Assembly: GCA_965204165.1 (NCBI GenBank)
Contig: OZ241969.1
Span: 372,001 to 436,000 of the forward strand
DNA length: 64,000 nucleotides
Origin: VYFG01 sp965204165
GTDB lineage: Bacteria; Pseudomonadota; Gammaproteobacteria; Arenicellales; Poriferihabitantaceae
Direction: 5' to 3'
Each line of letters opens with the position of its first letter. Position 1 is the stretch's first letter. The notes beneath the pieces were generated by a model, which was given only the letters and a program-made list of their open reading frames with translations, had not been told where the DNA came from and ran no database searches. Shown here in pieces: positions 35,203 to 43,884 of the stretch. The position numbers and the translations under genes were made by a program.

Positions 35203-35814
35203 ATGACTGAAGCCGATCACATGTCCGAATCCCCCCCCGCAGACGCCGGCGGCACTTCCCGGCAGGCATTTCATGACGCCATCTACCAGGACCTGGATGC
35301 CAAGCTGAGGAAATCGCCCGGGAACGGCAGTGCCGCCGAGGCCCATGGACTGCTGAGCGCCCTGGCCTGCCTGGGAGTCGGGTCGGCATCGGTCCGCGGC
35401 AAGGCACGGCTGCTGCATCTGGACGGGGAAGAGCATCTGGAGATCCTGGACAGCCTGTATGCCATGGTCTGCCGCGACCTCAGGGACGACGGCTTCGGCT
35501 TCCAGTTGCTGCTGCCCGGTGAGCAAAGCCCGGTGCATGACCGCGTCGAGGCGGTGTCCGACTGGTGCCAGGGTTTCGTGCTCGGGATCTATCATGCCGA
35601 TGGCCGACTGCCCGGCGCCGCCGGCCCAGAAGTGCGCGAGGCCGTGGACGACATCCGCGAAATCGGTCATCTCGAGACCGGGCCCGAAGATCCCGAGGGC
35701 AGTGAGCGCGCCCTGACGGAGATCGTGGAGTTTCTCCGCGTTGCCGTGCAACTGGTTCACGACGACCTGCAGTCCGGCAAGGCTTTCACCATGGAATCAA
35801 CCCAACTCAACTGA
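35203..35814 (+). CDS. ygfB: UPF0149 (YgfB-like) protein
   Basis: About 203 residues, a YgfB/YecA-type all-helical protein of poorly known function. Characteristic text: GSAAEAHGLLSALACLG, LLPGEQSPVHDRVEAVSDWC and GFVLGIYHADGRLPGAAG. The frame opens far upstream; ATG 35203 (MTEADHMSES) or ATG 35221 are both possible and neither has a strong ribosome-binding site. It precedes pepP by 14 bases, the same order as in E. coli and many other gammaproteobacteria, which secures the identification. Confidence 0.85.
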   Translation: MTEADHMSESPPADAGGTSRQAFHDAIYQDLDAKLRKSPGNGSAAEAHGLLSALACLGVGSASVRGKARLLHLDGEEHLEILDSLYAMVCRDLRDDGFGFQLLLPGEQSPVHDRVEAVSDWCQGFVLGIYHADGRLPGAAGPEVREAVDDIREIGHLETGPEDPEGSERALTEIVEFLRVAVQLVHDDLQSGKAFTMESTQLN

Positions 35815-35828
35815 ACTTCGCACCCGAT

Positions 35829-37130
35829 ATGGATCCATCCGTTTTCCAGAAACGCCGCCAGGACCTCATGTGCCAGATGGGAGACGGGATCGCCGTCCTG
35901 CCCACTGCTCCGCACCAGCCCCGCAACGGCGATGTGCTGTTTCCGTTCCGGGCAGACAGCGATTTCTTCTATCTCACGCAGTTTCCGGAACCGGAGGCCG
36001 CCATGGTGCTCGCGCCGGGAAGGCCGGAAGGCGAGTTCATCCTGTTCTGCCGCGAGAAGGACCCGAAAAAGGAAATCTGGGACGGCCGGCGCGAGGGGGT
36101 CGAGGGCGCGGCCGCCAATTTCGGTGCCGACCAGGCCTTCCCCATCGACGAACTGGAGGCCACCCTGCCTTCCCTGATGGAAAACAAGGACAGGGTGTTC
36201 ACCGTGGTGGGGCGGTACCCGGAATTCGACAGTGAAATCATCCACGGCCTGAGCCAGATCCGGAACCGGCAGCGCTCCGGCGTGCACGCTCCGGGAGAGA
36301 TCGTGGACCTCAGCCACCTGCTCCACGAGATGCGGCTGATCAAGCGCAAGGAGGAACTCCACCTGATGCGCCGGGCGGCCGGCATCACCGCAAGGGCCCA
36401 TATCCGGGCCATGCAGACCACCTCGCCCGGGCTTTACGAATACCAGGTGCAGGCGGAACTTGAATGTGAATTCAGGCTGGGCGGCAGCCAGTGGCCCGCC
36501 TATCCCTCCATCGTGGCCGGGGGCGCCAACGCCTGCATCCTCCACTACACCGAGAACAGCTGCCGGCTCCAGGACGGGGACCTGCTGCTGATCGACGCCG
36601 GCGCGGAATTCGACTGCTACGCCGCAGACATCACCCGCACCTTCCCGGTCAACGGCCGGTTCAGCGGGGAGCAGCGCGCCGTCTACGAAGTGGTCCTGGC
36701 CGCCCAGGCGGCCGCCATCGCGGCGGTGGTCCCGGAAAGGCCCATCATCGAATATCACGACGCAGCGGTGCAGGTCCTGACCGAGGGCCTGGTGGACCTG
36801 GGACTCCTCACCGGCGATCCTGCCGAACTCATCGGGAGCCAGGCATACAAGCGTTTTTACATGCACCGCACCGGCCACTGGCTGGGCATGGACGTGCATG
36901 ACGTGGGCGACTACAAGATCGATGATCAGTGGCGGCTGCTGGAACCCGGCATGGTGCTCACGGTGGAACCCGGCCTGTATATTCCCGCCGCCGGGGATAT
37001 CCCGCAGCGCTGGCACAATATCGGCATTCGCATCGAGGACGACATCCTGGTCACCCGGGCAGGGCACGAGAACCTGACCGAGAAGGCCCCCAAGGCAGCC
37101 GACGACATCGAACACCTGATGTCAGGCTGA
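35829..37130 (+). CDS. pepP: Xaa-Pro aminopeptidase PepP
   Basis: 433 residues, removes N-terminal residues preceding proline. N-terminal creatinase-like domain, then the M24 pita-bread domain with two-metal ligands visible: LLIDAGAEFDCYAADITRTF (two Asp), HRTGHWLGMDVHDVG (His), LTVEPGLYI (Glu) and GIRIEDDILVT (Glu). Located in the gammaproteobacterial order ygfB-pepP-ubiH-ubiI, with 14 bases to each neighbour. All ligands are intact. Confidence 0.95.
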   Translation: MDPSVFQKRRQDLMCQMGDGIAVLPTAPHQPRNGDVLFPFRADSDFFYLTQFPEPEAAMVLAPGRPEGEFILFCREKDPKKEIWDGRREGVEGAAANFGADQAFPIDELEATLPSLMENKDRVFTVVGRYPEFDSEIIHGLSQIRNRQRSGVHAPGEIVDLSHLLHEMRLIKRKEELHLMRRAAGITARAHIRAMQTTSPGLYEYQVQAELECEFRLGGSQWPAYPSIVAGGANACILHYTENSCRLQDGDLLLIDAGAEFDCYAADITRTFPVNGRFSGEQRAVYEVVLAAQAAAIAAVVPERPIIEYHDAAVQVLTEGLVDLGLLTGDPAELIGSQAYKRFYMHRTGHWLGMDVHDVGDYKIDDQWRLLEPGMVLTVEPGLYIPAAGDIPQRWHNIGIRIEDDILVTRAGHENLTEKAPKAADDIEHLMSG

Positions 37131-37144
37131 CCCGGCGCCGGCCC

Positions 37145-38428
37145 ATGTCCACCCCACAGGAATTCGATCTCGTCGTTGTCGGCGGCGGCCTGGCCGGCGC
37201 CAGCCTCGCGGTGGCCCTGCGCGGGTCCGGCCTGCGCATCGCGGTGGTGGAACGCTGGCCCCTGGAGCACGACAAACAGCCCAGCTACGACGATCGCACG
37301 GTCGCACTGACCTGGAGCGCCCGGCGCATCTATGAGGGCATCGGAGTCTGGTCCGCAATCTCACGCGAGGCGGAACCCATCCGCGACATCCATGTATCCG
37401 ACCAGGGCGGATTCGGCATGACCCACCTGTCGCACCGCCATGCGGGTACCCCGGCGCTCGGATATGTCGTGCCGACCCGGGTCCTTGGCGGGGCCTTGCT
37501 GGCATCCATGGAATCCGCCGACAGCGTCACCCTGTACTGCCCGGCCAGGGCCACGGAACTCAGGGCCACGGGAGACCGGGGCCACCTGGCACTGGAGCAG
37601 GACGGGCAGACCGTCAACCTGTCGGCGCCCCTGGTCGTGGTTGCCGACGGCGGCCGTTCGGGTCTGGCGGGCGGGGAGGACAGCCATCCGAAACCCTATC
37701 CGCAGCAGGCGCTGCTCAGCATCGTCACCACGGACAGGCCCCATCACGGGCGGGCCTGGGAGCGGTTCACCGGCGAGGGCCCCCTTGCAATGCTGCCGCT
37801 CGGCGGGAACCGGCTCGCGGTCGTATGGACATCGATGCCGGAAAATCTGGAAAACCGGCAGGCCATGGACGACGACGGGTTCGTGCTGCATCTCCAGCGC
37901 ACCTTCGGCGACCGGGCCGGTAACCTGGAAAGACCCTCTGCGCGGAAGGCGTACCCGCTGCACCGCAGCCACCTGCGGCATCCCGCCCGGGACCGCCGCG
38001 TGGTGCTGGGCAATGCCGCGCACACGGTGCATCCGGTTGCCGGGCAGGGTTTCAACCTCGGACTGCGGGACGTGGCCGTGCTCGCGGAACTGGTATTCCG
38101 CGCCCGCCTGGCCGGGCGGGACATCGGCTCCGATTCCTTGCTGCAGGAATACAACGATCTCAGGCGGCGCGATACGTTCATGGTGCGGCAATTCACCCAT
38201 AGCATGGTCACGCTGTTCTGCGCCGACCTGCCCGGGGCGCGGCTTGCGCGCAATCTCGGCCTCAAGGGCATCGAACTGTTTCCGCCGGCAAAGCGGTTTC
38301 TGCTCCGCCGCACCATGGGTCTGGCGGGACCCCTGGGCCTGCTGGCGAGGGGGCTGCCCCTGGACTGCCTTGCCGTCGGCGGCGGGGATTATGCCGGGCC
38401 CCCGGAAAACGGGGCGGCGGGCCCGTGA
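37145..38428 (+). CDS. ubiH: 2-octaprenyl-6-methoxyphenol hydroxylase UbiH
   Basis: 427 residues from ATG 37145. Class A flavoprotein monooxygenase of ubiquinone biosynthesis (ring hydroxylation). FAD motifs are visible: the N-terminal dinucleotide fold VVVGGGLAGASLAVALRGSG, and the second FAD motif VVLGNAAHTVHPVAGQGFN. The DG-type motif VVVADGGRSGLAG lies between them. It overlaps the following ubiI gene by four bases. The frame continues upstream into pepP, but ATG 37145 begins exactly at the flavoprotein fold. Confidence 0.9.
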   Translation: MSTPQEFDLVVVGGGLAGASLAVALRGSGLRIAVVERWPLEHDKQPSYDDRTVALTWSARRIYEGIGVWSAISREAEPIRDIHVSDQGGFGMTHLSHRHAGTPALGYVVPTRVLGGALLASMESADSVTLYCPARATELRATGDRGHLALEQDGQTVNLSAPLVVVADGGRSGLAGGEDSHPKPYPQQALLSIVTTDRPHHGRAWERFTGEGPLAMLPLGGNRLAVVWTSMPENLENRQAMDDDGFVLHLQRTFGDRAGNLERPSARKAYPLHRSHLRHPARDRRVVLGNAAHTVHPVAGQGFNLGLRDVAVLAELVFRARLAGRDIGSDSLLQEYNDLRRRDTFMVRQFTHSMVTLFCADLPGARLARNLGLKGIELFPPAKRFLLRRTMGLAGPLGLLARGLPLDCLAVGGGDYAGPPENGAAGP

Positions 38429-39660
38429 AGACCGCCGATGTCACCGTTGTCGGGGGCGGCATGGTCGGTCTTGCCTGCGCCTGCCTGCTTGCCCGAGAAG
38501 GGTTCGAAGTCATCGTTGCGGACGCCGGCCCGGCGGCGTCCTGGAATCCTGCGGACATACCGGGCCGCGTCAGCGCCCTGAACCTTGCCACAAGACATCT
38601 TCTCGAGCATGTCGGCGTATGGGACGCCATCCTGGGGGGTCGTGCCACGCCCTACCGGGCGATGTCGGTGTGGGACAGCGACAGCGGCGCCAGAATCCGT
38701 TTCGACGCCGCGGAGGAAGGCGTCCCGGCACTGGGGTACATCGTCGAAAACGCCCTGGTGACCGTCGCCATGCTGGAACGCCTGCGCCAGAACTATCGCG
38801 TCGGCATCCGCCACGAGGTCCTGATTGACGACATGGAGCTCGCGGACGGCGATGCCGACGGGGTCGTCAGGCTCCGCCTCCGGGGCGGAGAGACCGTCGC
38901 CAGCCGGCTGGTCGTCGCCGCGGACGGCGCCAGGTCCACCCTGCGCGCGCTTGCGGGCATCGGTGCGGACGAGCAGGACTTCCACCAGGACGCCGTGGTG
39001 GCGACCCTCGAGACTTCGCGTCCGCACGGGCAGACCGCCTACCAGGTGTTCACGCCCCGGGGGCCGATCGCCATGCTCCCGCTCCAGGGAAATCTCTGTT
39101 CCCTGGTCTGGTCCCGGGACCGTGCGGACAACGAGGACCTCCTGGCCCTGGATGCGGCCGAATTCTGCGGCCGGCTGGAGGGCCACTTCGGCAGCCGGCT
39201 GGGCTCCGTCGGGCTCGTCGGGGACCGGCTCCGCTTTCCGCTGGGAAGCCGGCACGCGGAAAGTTATCTCGGAAACCGCCTGGCGCTGGTGGGCGACGCC
39301 GCCCACACGGTCCATCCGCTGGCGGGGCTGGGCGCCAATCTCGGCATGCAGGATGCCGCGGCCCTGGTGGAAACCGTGGCCGCGGCCAGGGACGCCGGCA
39401 AGGGCATCGGCAGTCGCAGCGTCCTCAGGCGCTACGAGCGCTGGCGGCGGGGGGAAAACGGCATTGCCATCAATGCCATGAAGGGTTTCAAGCGTATTTT
39501 CGGGAGTACCCTGGAACCCGTGCGCCATTCCCGGGAGGCGGCCTTCCGCGTCGCGGATGGCGTCATGCCGCTGAAACACTGGCTGGCGCAGTATGCCCTG
39601 GGCACAAGGGGCGACCTGCCCATGGCATGCAGGCCTGCGATCGAGGAAGTAATACCATAG
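38425..39660 (+). CDS. ubiI: Ubiquinone-biosynthesis hydroxylase UbiI (VisC-like)
   Basis: 411 residues, second UbiH-family flavin monooxygenase of the operon; GTG 38425 overlaps the ubiH stop. Motifs: VTVVGGGMVGLACACLLARE (FAD), VAADGARSTLRALAG (DG motif), LVGDAAHTVHPLAGLGANLG (FAD ribityl). By position and similarity it is the C5-hydroxylase UbiI/VisC of E. coli. UbiF-like function cannot be excluded because gammaproteobacteria distribute the three hydroxylations differently. Confidence 0.88.
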   Translation: MKTADVTVVGGGMVGLACACLLAREGFEVIVADAGPAASWNPADIPGRVSALNLATRHLLEHVGVWDAILGGRATPYRAMSVWDSDSGARIRFDAAEEGVPALGYIVENALVTVAMLERLRQNYRVGIRHEVLIDDMELADGDADGVVRLRLRGGETVASRLVVAADGARSTLRALAGIGADEQDFHQDAVVATLETSRPHGQTAYQVFTPRGPIAMLPLQGNLCSLVWSRDRADNEDLLALDAAEFCGRLEGHFGSRLGSVGLVGDRLRFPLGSRHAESYLGNRLALVGDAAHTVHPLAGLGANLGMQDAAALVETVAAARDAGKGIGSRSVLRRYERWRRGENGIAINAMKGFKRIFGSTLEPVRHSREAAFRVADGVMPLKHWLAQYALGTRGDLPMACRPAIEEVIP

Positions 39661-39671
39661 TATAATGGTGA
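39652..39671 (+). promoter_or_regulatory. Dyad over a TATAAT box upstream of fur
   Basis: ACCAT (39654-39658) and ATGGT (39665-39669) flank AGTATA, and a consensus TATAAT (39661-39666) lies inside. It begins at the ubiI stop codon, 16-33 bases before the fur start. It could be a fur promoter with an operator for autoregulation. No good -35 is apparent, so this is tentative. Confidence 0.4.
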
Positions 39672-39686
39672 TTTTTGGGAAGACCC

Positions 39687-40100
39687 GTGAGCTACAGCGA
39701 CGACCTTCGCCAGGCGGGCCTCAAAACCACCCTGCCCCGCCTCAGGGTGCTGTCCATCCTTGAGTCCAGCAAGGTCAGGCACCTGTCTGCCGAGGACATC
39801 TACCGGGAGCTTCTCAGTGAGGACGAAAGCATCGGGCTCGCCACGGTATACCGTGTCCTGACCCAGTTCGTCGATGCGGACCTGGTCATCCGGCACAATT
39901 TCGAGGGGGACCGGGCGGTATTCGAACTCAATGACGAGGACCACCACGACCACATGGTGTGCATGGGCTGCGGCAAGGTCATCGAGTTCATCGATCCCAG
40001 GATCGAGAAACTGCAGCTGAAGGTCGCGGACGACCACGCATTCGTGATCCAGGATCACGCGCTGACGCTGTACGGGATGTGCAAGCGCTGCAAGGATTGA
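39687..40100 (+). CDS. fur: Ferric uptake regulator Fur
   Basis: 137 residues from GTG 39687, which has GGGAAG about five bases upstream; a TTG at 39675 is the alternative. N-terminal winged helix with LKTTLPRLRVLSILES and IGLATVYRVLTQFVDADLV. The C-terminal dimerisation/metal domain has HHDHMVCMGCGKVIEF (His cluster and Cys pair) and a second Cys pair near the end (MCKRCKD). Its role is Fe2+-dependent repression of iron uptake genes. It lies alone between ubiI and a PfkB kinase gene, with a possible self-operator upstream. Confidence 0.92.
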   Translation: MSYSDDLRQAGLKTTLPRLRVLSILESSKVRHLSAEDIYRELLSEDESIGLATVYRVLTQFVDADLVIRHNFEGDRAVFELNDEDHHDHMVCMGCGKVIEFIDPRIEKLQLKVADDHAFVIQDHALTLYGMCKRCKD

Positions 40101-40143
40101 TCCGACTGAAAGCCCCTTCCACCCGCATTTCCAGGAGTCCACC

Positions 40144-41082
40144 GTGCCCACGCTGATTACCGGGTCCTTTGCCTATGACACCATCATGGTGTTCCAGGAT
40201 CAGTTCAAGAACCACATCCTGCCCGACCAGGTGCATATCCTGAACGTCTGTTTCTTCGTCCCGGACATGCGCAAGGAATTCGGCGGCTGCTCCGGCAACA
40301 TTTCCTACAACCTGAAACTGCTGGGCGGAGACCCTCTGCCCATGGGCACCGTGGGGGAGGATTTCAAGCCGTACCGGAAGTGGCTGAAAAAGCAGGACAT
40401 CGACATCACCCACATCACCGAAGTGGAAAACACCTACACCGCACAGGCGTTTCTCACCACCGACACGGACAACAACCAGATCATCGCCTTCCACCCCGGG
40501 GCGATGAACTACGCCCACAAGAACCGGGTCGGCGACGCCCGGGGCGTCACCCTCGGCATCGTCGCGCCGGACGGGCGGGATGCCATGGTGGAGCATGCGG
40601 AGCAGTTCGCCGAGGCGGGGATCCCGTGGATTTTCGATCCGGGCCAGGGCCTGCCCATGTTCAGCGGGGAGGAACTGATGACTTTCGTGGAACAGGCCAC
40701 CTATCTGTGCGTGAACGACTACGAGTCCAGGCTCCTGGTGGACAAGACCGGCAGGAAACTGCCGGATATCGCTGCGGAAGTGGACGCGCTGATCGTGACC
40801 CGTGGCGGTTCCGGGGCGGAAATCATGGTGGACGGCACTACCCTGGACATCCCCGCGGTGAGCGTCCGCGAAGTAAACGATCCCACCGGCTGCGGCGACG
40901 CGTTCCGTTCCGGACTGCTGCATGGAATCGACCGGGGCTTCGACTGGCAGACGACGGGCCGGCTCGCATCATTGATGGGCGGCATCAAGATCGAACATCA
41001 CGGCACCCAGAATCACCGCCCGAGGCGGCAGGAGATCGCGGACCGCTTCAAGGAGAATTTCGGCCACCACGTCGACCTGTAG
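40144..41082 (+). CDS. PfkB-family carbohydrate kinase (adenosine-kinase-like)
   Basis: 312 residues, GTG start 40144 (MPTLITGSFAYDTIMVF). Ribokinase-fold sugar/nucleoside kinase. Visible are the N-terminal FGGCSGNISYNLKLLGGD (substrate/glycine motif), and the second PfkB signature DPTGCGDAFRSGLL containing the catalytic Asp. This group is often annotated as bacterial adenosine kinase; ribokinase or another sugar kinase remains possible. It stands 43 bases after fur and is convergent with the gentisate operon. Confidence 0.88.
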   Translation: MPTLITGSFAYDTIMVFQDQFKNHILPDQVHILNVCFFVPDMRKEFGGCSGNISYNLKLLGGDPLPMGTVGEDFKPYRKWLKKQDIDITHITEVENTYTAQAFLTTDTDNNQIIAFHPGAMNYAHKNRVGDARGVTLGIVAPDGRDAMVEHAEQFAEAGIPWIFDPGQGLPMFSGEELMTFVEQATYLCVNDYESRLLVDKTGRKLPDIAAEVDALIVTRGGSGAEIMVDGTTLDIPAVSVREVNDPTGCGDAFRSGLLHGIDRGFDWQTTGRLASLMGGIKIEHHGTQNHRPRRQEIADRFKENFGHHVDL

Positions 41083-41151
41083 CCCCAGCCGGCCGGCTCC
41101 CCGGGTTCGGTCCGCCAGGAAGAGACCGGCAAAATCCGGACGGCCGGCGGT

Positions 41152-42303
41152 TTACACCTCCTCGGGCCCCGGGATCCCGATCCCGCGTTTTTGCAGTTCC
41201 CGGCAGAACACCGGCGACATCCTCGCGAGGGTGTCCCCATCCAGGCGCCCGGAACGCATGATGTAGCTGAGCGCGAACGGCCAGGGATCCAGCCGCATGT
41301 GTTCGCCGAACCGTTCGTACCAGTCTCCGGATCGGCGGGCGGCGGCTGTCAGCTTGTTCAGCACCGGCTCCCTCCCGGCCTTGTAGGCGGGCAGGGCCCG
41401 GGCCACGTCGAAGTCGTGGCGGCGCAACGAATCCACCAGTGCGGCCACGTCCTCCAGGGCAAGCCGGGTCCCGGATCCGATGGAGTAATGCGCGGTATGC
41501 AGGGCGTCTCCGACGAGCACGCGGTTCCGGCGGAACCAGCGCGTGTTCCTGAGCACCGGGAACCGGCGCCACACGGAGTGGTTGTTGATCAGCGCCGCGT
41601 CCCCGAGTTCCCCTGCGAAGATGTCCCGGCAGATCTCGCGGTATTCGATCTCGGGCATGTTCCCGAACCCGTAGTTTGCGTAGGCCTCCGGACTGCATTC
41701 CACCAGGAACGTGCTCCGGTCCGGGGAGTACCGGTAATGGTGCGCGTTGAAGTCCCCGCGGTCCGTACTGATGAAGGTCTGGGTCAACGCCCCGAACGGC
41801 TTGCTGGCCCCGTACCAGATGAAACGGTTGTCAAGCAGGGTGATCGACTCGCCGAATTCATCCGGGGCCTCGGCCCGCACGACGGAGTTCAGTCCGTCTG
41901 CCGCGATCACCAGGTCACTATCGTCGAACTCCGAAACATCCTCAATGCGCGTTCCGGACCTGATCTCCACGCCGAGGGATGCCGCCCTTGACTGCAGGAG
42001 CCGCAGCATGGCCAGCCGGCCAATGGAGCGAAAGCCGATGCCGTCGATATCGATCCGCTCGCCCTTGTGGGAGATCGTGATCCTCGACCAGCTCTCCATC
42101 CGTCCCCCGATCAGGTCGGCGGTTTCGGGGTCGTCTGCGCGAAGAAATTCCAGGGCGCGGTCCGAGAACACCACGCCGAAGCCCCAGGTCGCATCGGCGG
42201 CATTCTGCTCGTAGACACGCAGGTCAATGTCCGGCCGGCATTTCTTCAGCAGGATGGCGGCATACAGGCCCGCGGGCCCGCCGCCGACGATGCGGATTTT
42301 CAC
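41152..42303 (-). CDS. FAD-dependent aromatic monooxygenase (salicylyl-CoA 5-hydroxylase-like)
   Basis: 383-residue class A flavin hydroxylase. FAD-binding MKIRIVGGGPAGLYAAILLK, then TWGFGVVFSDRALEFLRADD, a stretch shared with the N-terminal part of salicylyl-CoA 5-hydroxylase and anthraniloyl-CoA monooxygenases. DG motif: LVIAADGLNSVVRAE; second FAD motif: VLVGDALHTAHYSIGSGTRL. It follows gentisate dioxygenase in the same operon, so it probably makes gentisate or gentisyl-CoA from a hydroxybenzoate. The exact substrate is inference. Confidence 0.8.
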   Translation of the reverse strand: MKIRIVGGGPAGLYAAILLKKCRPDIDLRVYEQNAADATWGFGVVFSDRALEFLRADDPETADLIGGRMESWSRITISHKGERIDIDGIGFRSIGRLAMLRLLQSRAASLGVEIRSGTRIEDVSEFDDSDLVIAADGLNSVVRAEAPDEFGESITLLDNRFIWYGASKPFGALTQTFISTDRGDFNAHHYRYSPDRSTFLVECSPEAYANYGFGNMPEIEYREICRDIFAGELGDAALINNHSVWRRFPVLRNTRWFRRNRVLVGDALHTAHYSIGSGTRLALEDVAALVDSLRRHDFDVARALPAYKAGREPVLNKLTAAARRSGDWYERFGEHMRLDPWPFALSYIMRSGRLDGDTLARMSPVFCRELQKRGIGIPGPEEV

Positions 42304-42360
42304 TTGATTCCGGCCTCGGCAGTGTGAGCCCGCTCGCTTTTTTCCGTCCGGCTCGCCACC

Positions 42361-43416
42361 TCACCCGTCATCCGGGTTCCTCTGTTCCCGGAAAATGCCC
42401 AGCTTCTCCTGGCAGATGCGGTCCGAAAAGCTGAACAGGACGCTTTCCGTCTCCGGGTGGTGCACCACGGTGGCCCAGCTTGGCGCAACGAAGACGTCCT
42501 TTTCCGCCCAGTCGAATCGCTGCCCTGCGATGGTGCTGAACCCGCGCCCCTCCACCGGCGTGAACACCGTGGCGTCGGTGGACCGATAGGGGGCGGTTTC
42601 AAATCCCGCCGGCAGCAGCTGGATGAAAGCGGAGATCGTCGGCATCGCCGCGTCACCGTTGAGCGGATTCACGTAACACAGCTTGAGCCCGTGGCAGGGG
42701 TCCCACTCCTCCTGCCGCTTCAACTGCTCCAGTGCTTCCCGGCTGCGGGCATAGGGGTAATTGAAGATGGGGGAGACCGACCCGCCCCTTGCATGATCCA
42801 CCGGCAGCATGTTGGCCCCGAACCTGGCGAGGCTGTCGCCGGCCTGCCTGGTCACCGGCTGCAGGTCACCGCTGTAGGGTTCGGCGAATGACGCATCGAA
42901 GAACTGGAGTACCGGAATATCCAGTCCATCCATCCAGATCATCGGCTCCCCGGACTCGTTGCCGTGGTCATGCCATGCCCAGGGCGGGGTGATGACGAAA
43001 TCCCCGGGGCGCATCACGGTGCGTTCGCCGTCCACGGCGGTGTAGGCGCCGTCGCCGTCCACCACGAACCGAAGCGCGGACTGGCTGTGACGGTGGGCGG
43101 GCGCCACCTCTCCCGGCAGCACCAGCTGCAGGCCGGCATAGAGCGAAGTGGTGATCCTGCCCGAGTCCGGCATGCCGGGGTTCTCGAGAATCAGGACCCG
43201 CCGCTCCGCCTCGGCAGCGCTGATCAACCCCCCCGCCTCGAGCAACAGGGGTTTCAGGTCGGCATAGCGCCACAGGTACGGCCGGCAGTCGCTCTCGGGC
43301 GTTCGCGTGATCAGGCGGTTGAAGACCATCCAGAGCGGGGTCAGGCCCTGCTCCCGGATCTTGTCGTAGTACCGGGCCCTTTCCGGCGTGACCTCCGGCG
43401 TTTCGATGACTGGCAT
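42361..43416 (-). CDS. Gentisate 1,2-dioxygenase
   Basis: 351-residue bicupin ring-cleavage enzyme that opens gentisate to maleylpyruvate using Fe(II). The first cupin shows HRHSQSALRFVVDG with the iron-binding histidines, then PPWAWHDHGNESGEPMIWMD. The second, weaker cupin is near residues 260-330 (VEGRGFSTIAGQRF). Length and motifs are typical. No maleylpyruvate isomerase or fumarylpyruvate hydrolase is found in the window, so later steps must be encoded elsewhere. Confidence 0.93.
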   Translation of the reverse strand: MPVIETPEVTPERARYYDKIREQGLTPLWMVFNRLITRTPESDCRPYLWRYADLKPLLLEAGGLISAAEAERRVLILENPGMPDSGRITTSLYAGLQLVLPGEVAPAHRHSQSALRFVVDGDGAYTAVDGERTVMRPGDFVITPPWAWHDHGNESGEPMIWMDGLDIPVLQFFDASFAEPYSGDLQPVTRQAGDSLARFGANMLPVDHARGGSVSPIFNYPYARSREALEQLKRQEEWDPCHGLKLCYVNPLNGDAAMPTISAFIQLLPAGFETAPYRSTDATVFTPVEGRGFSTIAGQRFDWAEKDVFVAPSWATVVHHPETESVLFSFSDRICQEKLGIFREQRNPDDG

Positions 43417-43446
43417 GATGGTCTCCTCTCTTTTTTGGATGGCCGG

Positions 43447-43674
43447 CTACCCGGCTTCCGGCCCGTTGCCGCCGTACAGCCACTCAAGATCGTCGTACCA
43501 CTGTTCGGGTGTCTTGCTTCCCATGACGTGGTCCCTGACCCTGGCCGCCGCGCCGGAGGGATGGTAAATGTAGTCGCCGATGATGCGGGCGCCCAACTGG
43601 ACCCGGGCCGTGCGCACCATGCGCTGGCTGCAATAGGCATTGAGCGCGTCTTCCGGCGCCTCGTGAACCCGCAT
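43447..43674 (-). CDS. Small hypothetical protein, first gene of the gentisate operon
   Basis: 75 residues, ATG 43674. No recognised domain, signal or membrane segment. The middle part VQLGARIIGDYIYHP and the end PEQWYDDLEWLYGG suggest a small folded protein and not a chance frame. It ends 30 bases before gentisate dioxygenase and starts about 50 bases downstream of a perfect inverted repeat, so it probably leads the operon. Function unknown. Confidence 0.6.
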   Translation of the reverse strand: MRVHEAPEDALNAYCSQRMVRTARVQLGARIIGDYIYHPSGAAARVRDHVMGSKTPEQWYDDLEWLYGGNGPEAG

Positions 43675-43722
43675 CGTGTGACCCAGGATTACAGAATCCC
43701 TAAATTGTACAAGGGAAAATTA

Positions 43723-43750
43723 CCTCTAACATATTGATCCATGTTAGAGG
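43723..43750. promoter_or_regulatory. Perfect 10-bp inverted repeat upstream of the gentisate operon
   Basis: CCTCTAACAT (43723-43732) and ATGTTAGAGG (43741-43750) are perfect arms separated by eight bases, 49 bases upstream of the first operon gene. Size and placement suit an operator, for example for a MarR- or IclR-type regulator, which is not present here. It could instead be a terminator for the convergently placed FNT-TRAP operon end, but that stop lies 135 bases away and the T-run is weak. Confidence 0.6.
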
Positions 43751-43884
43751 GCCAATAATGCCCCTTCGACAAAGTTCAACCCAGGGTTCGAACTACCCCT
43801 CCAGGTGGTTCAAACTCTGGTAGCGGTTCCTGGTTCTCTCCATTTTATCGAGCCACAATACGGGACTGATTTTGCAGGCAATGT

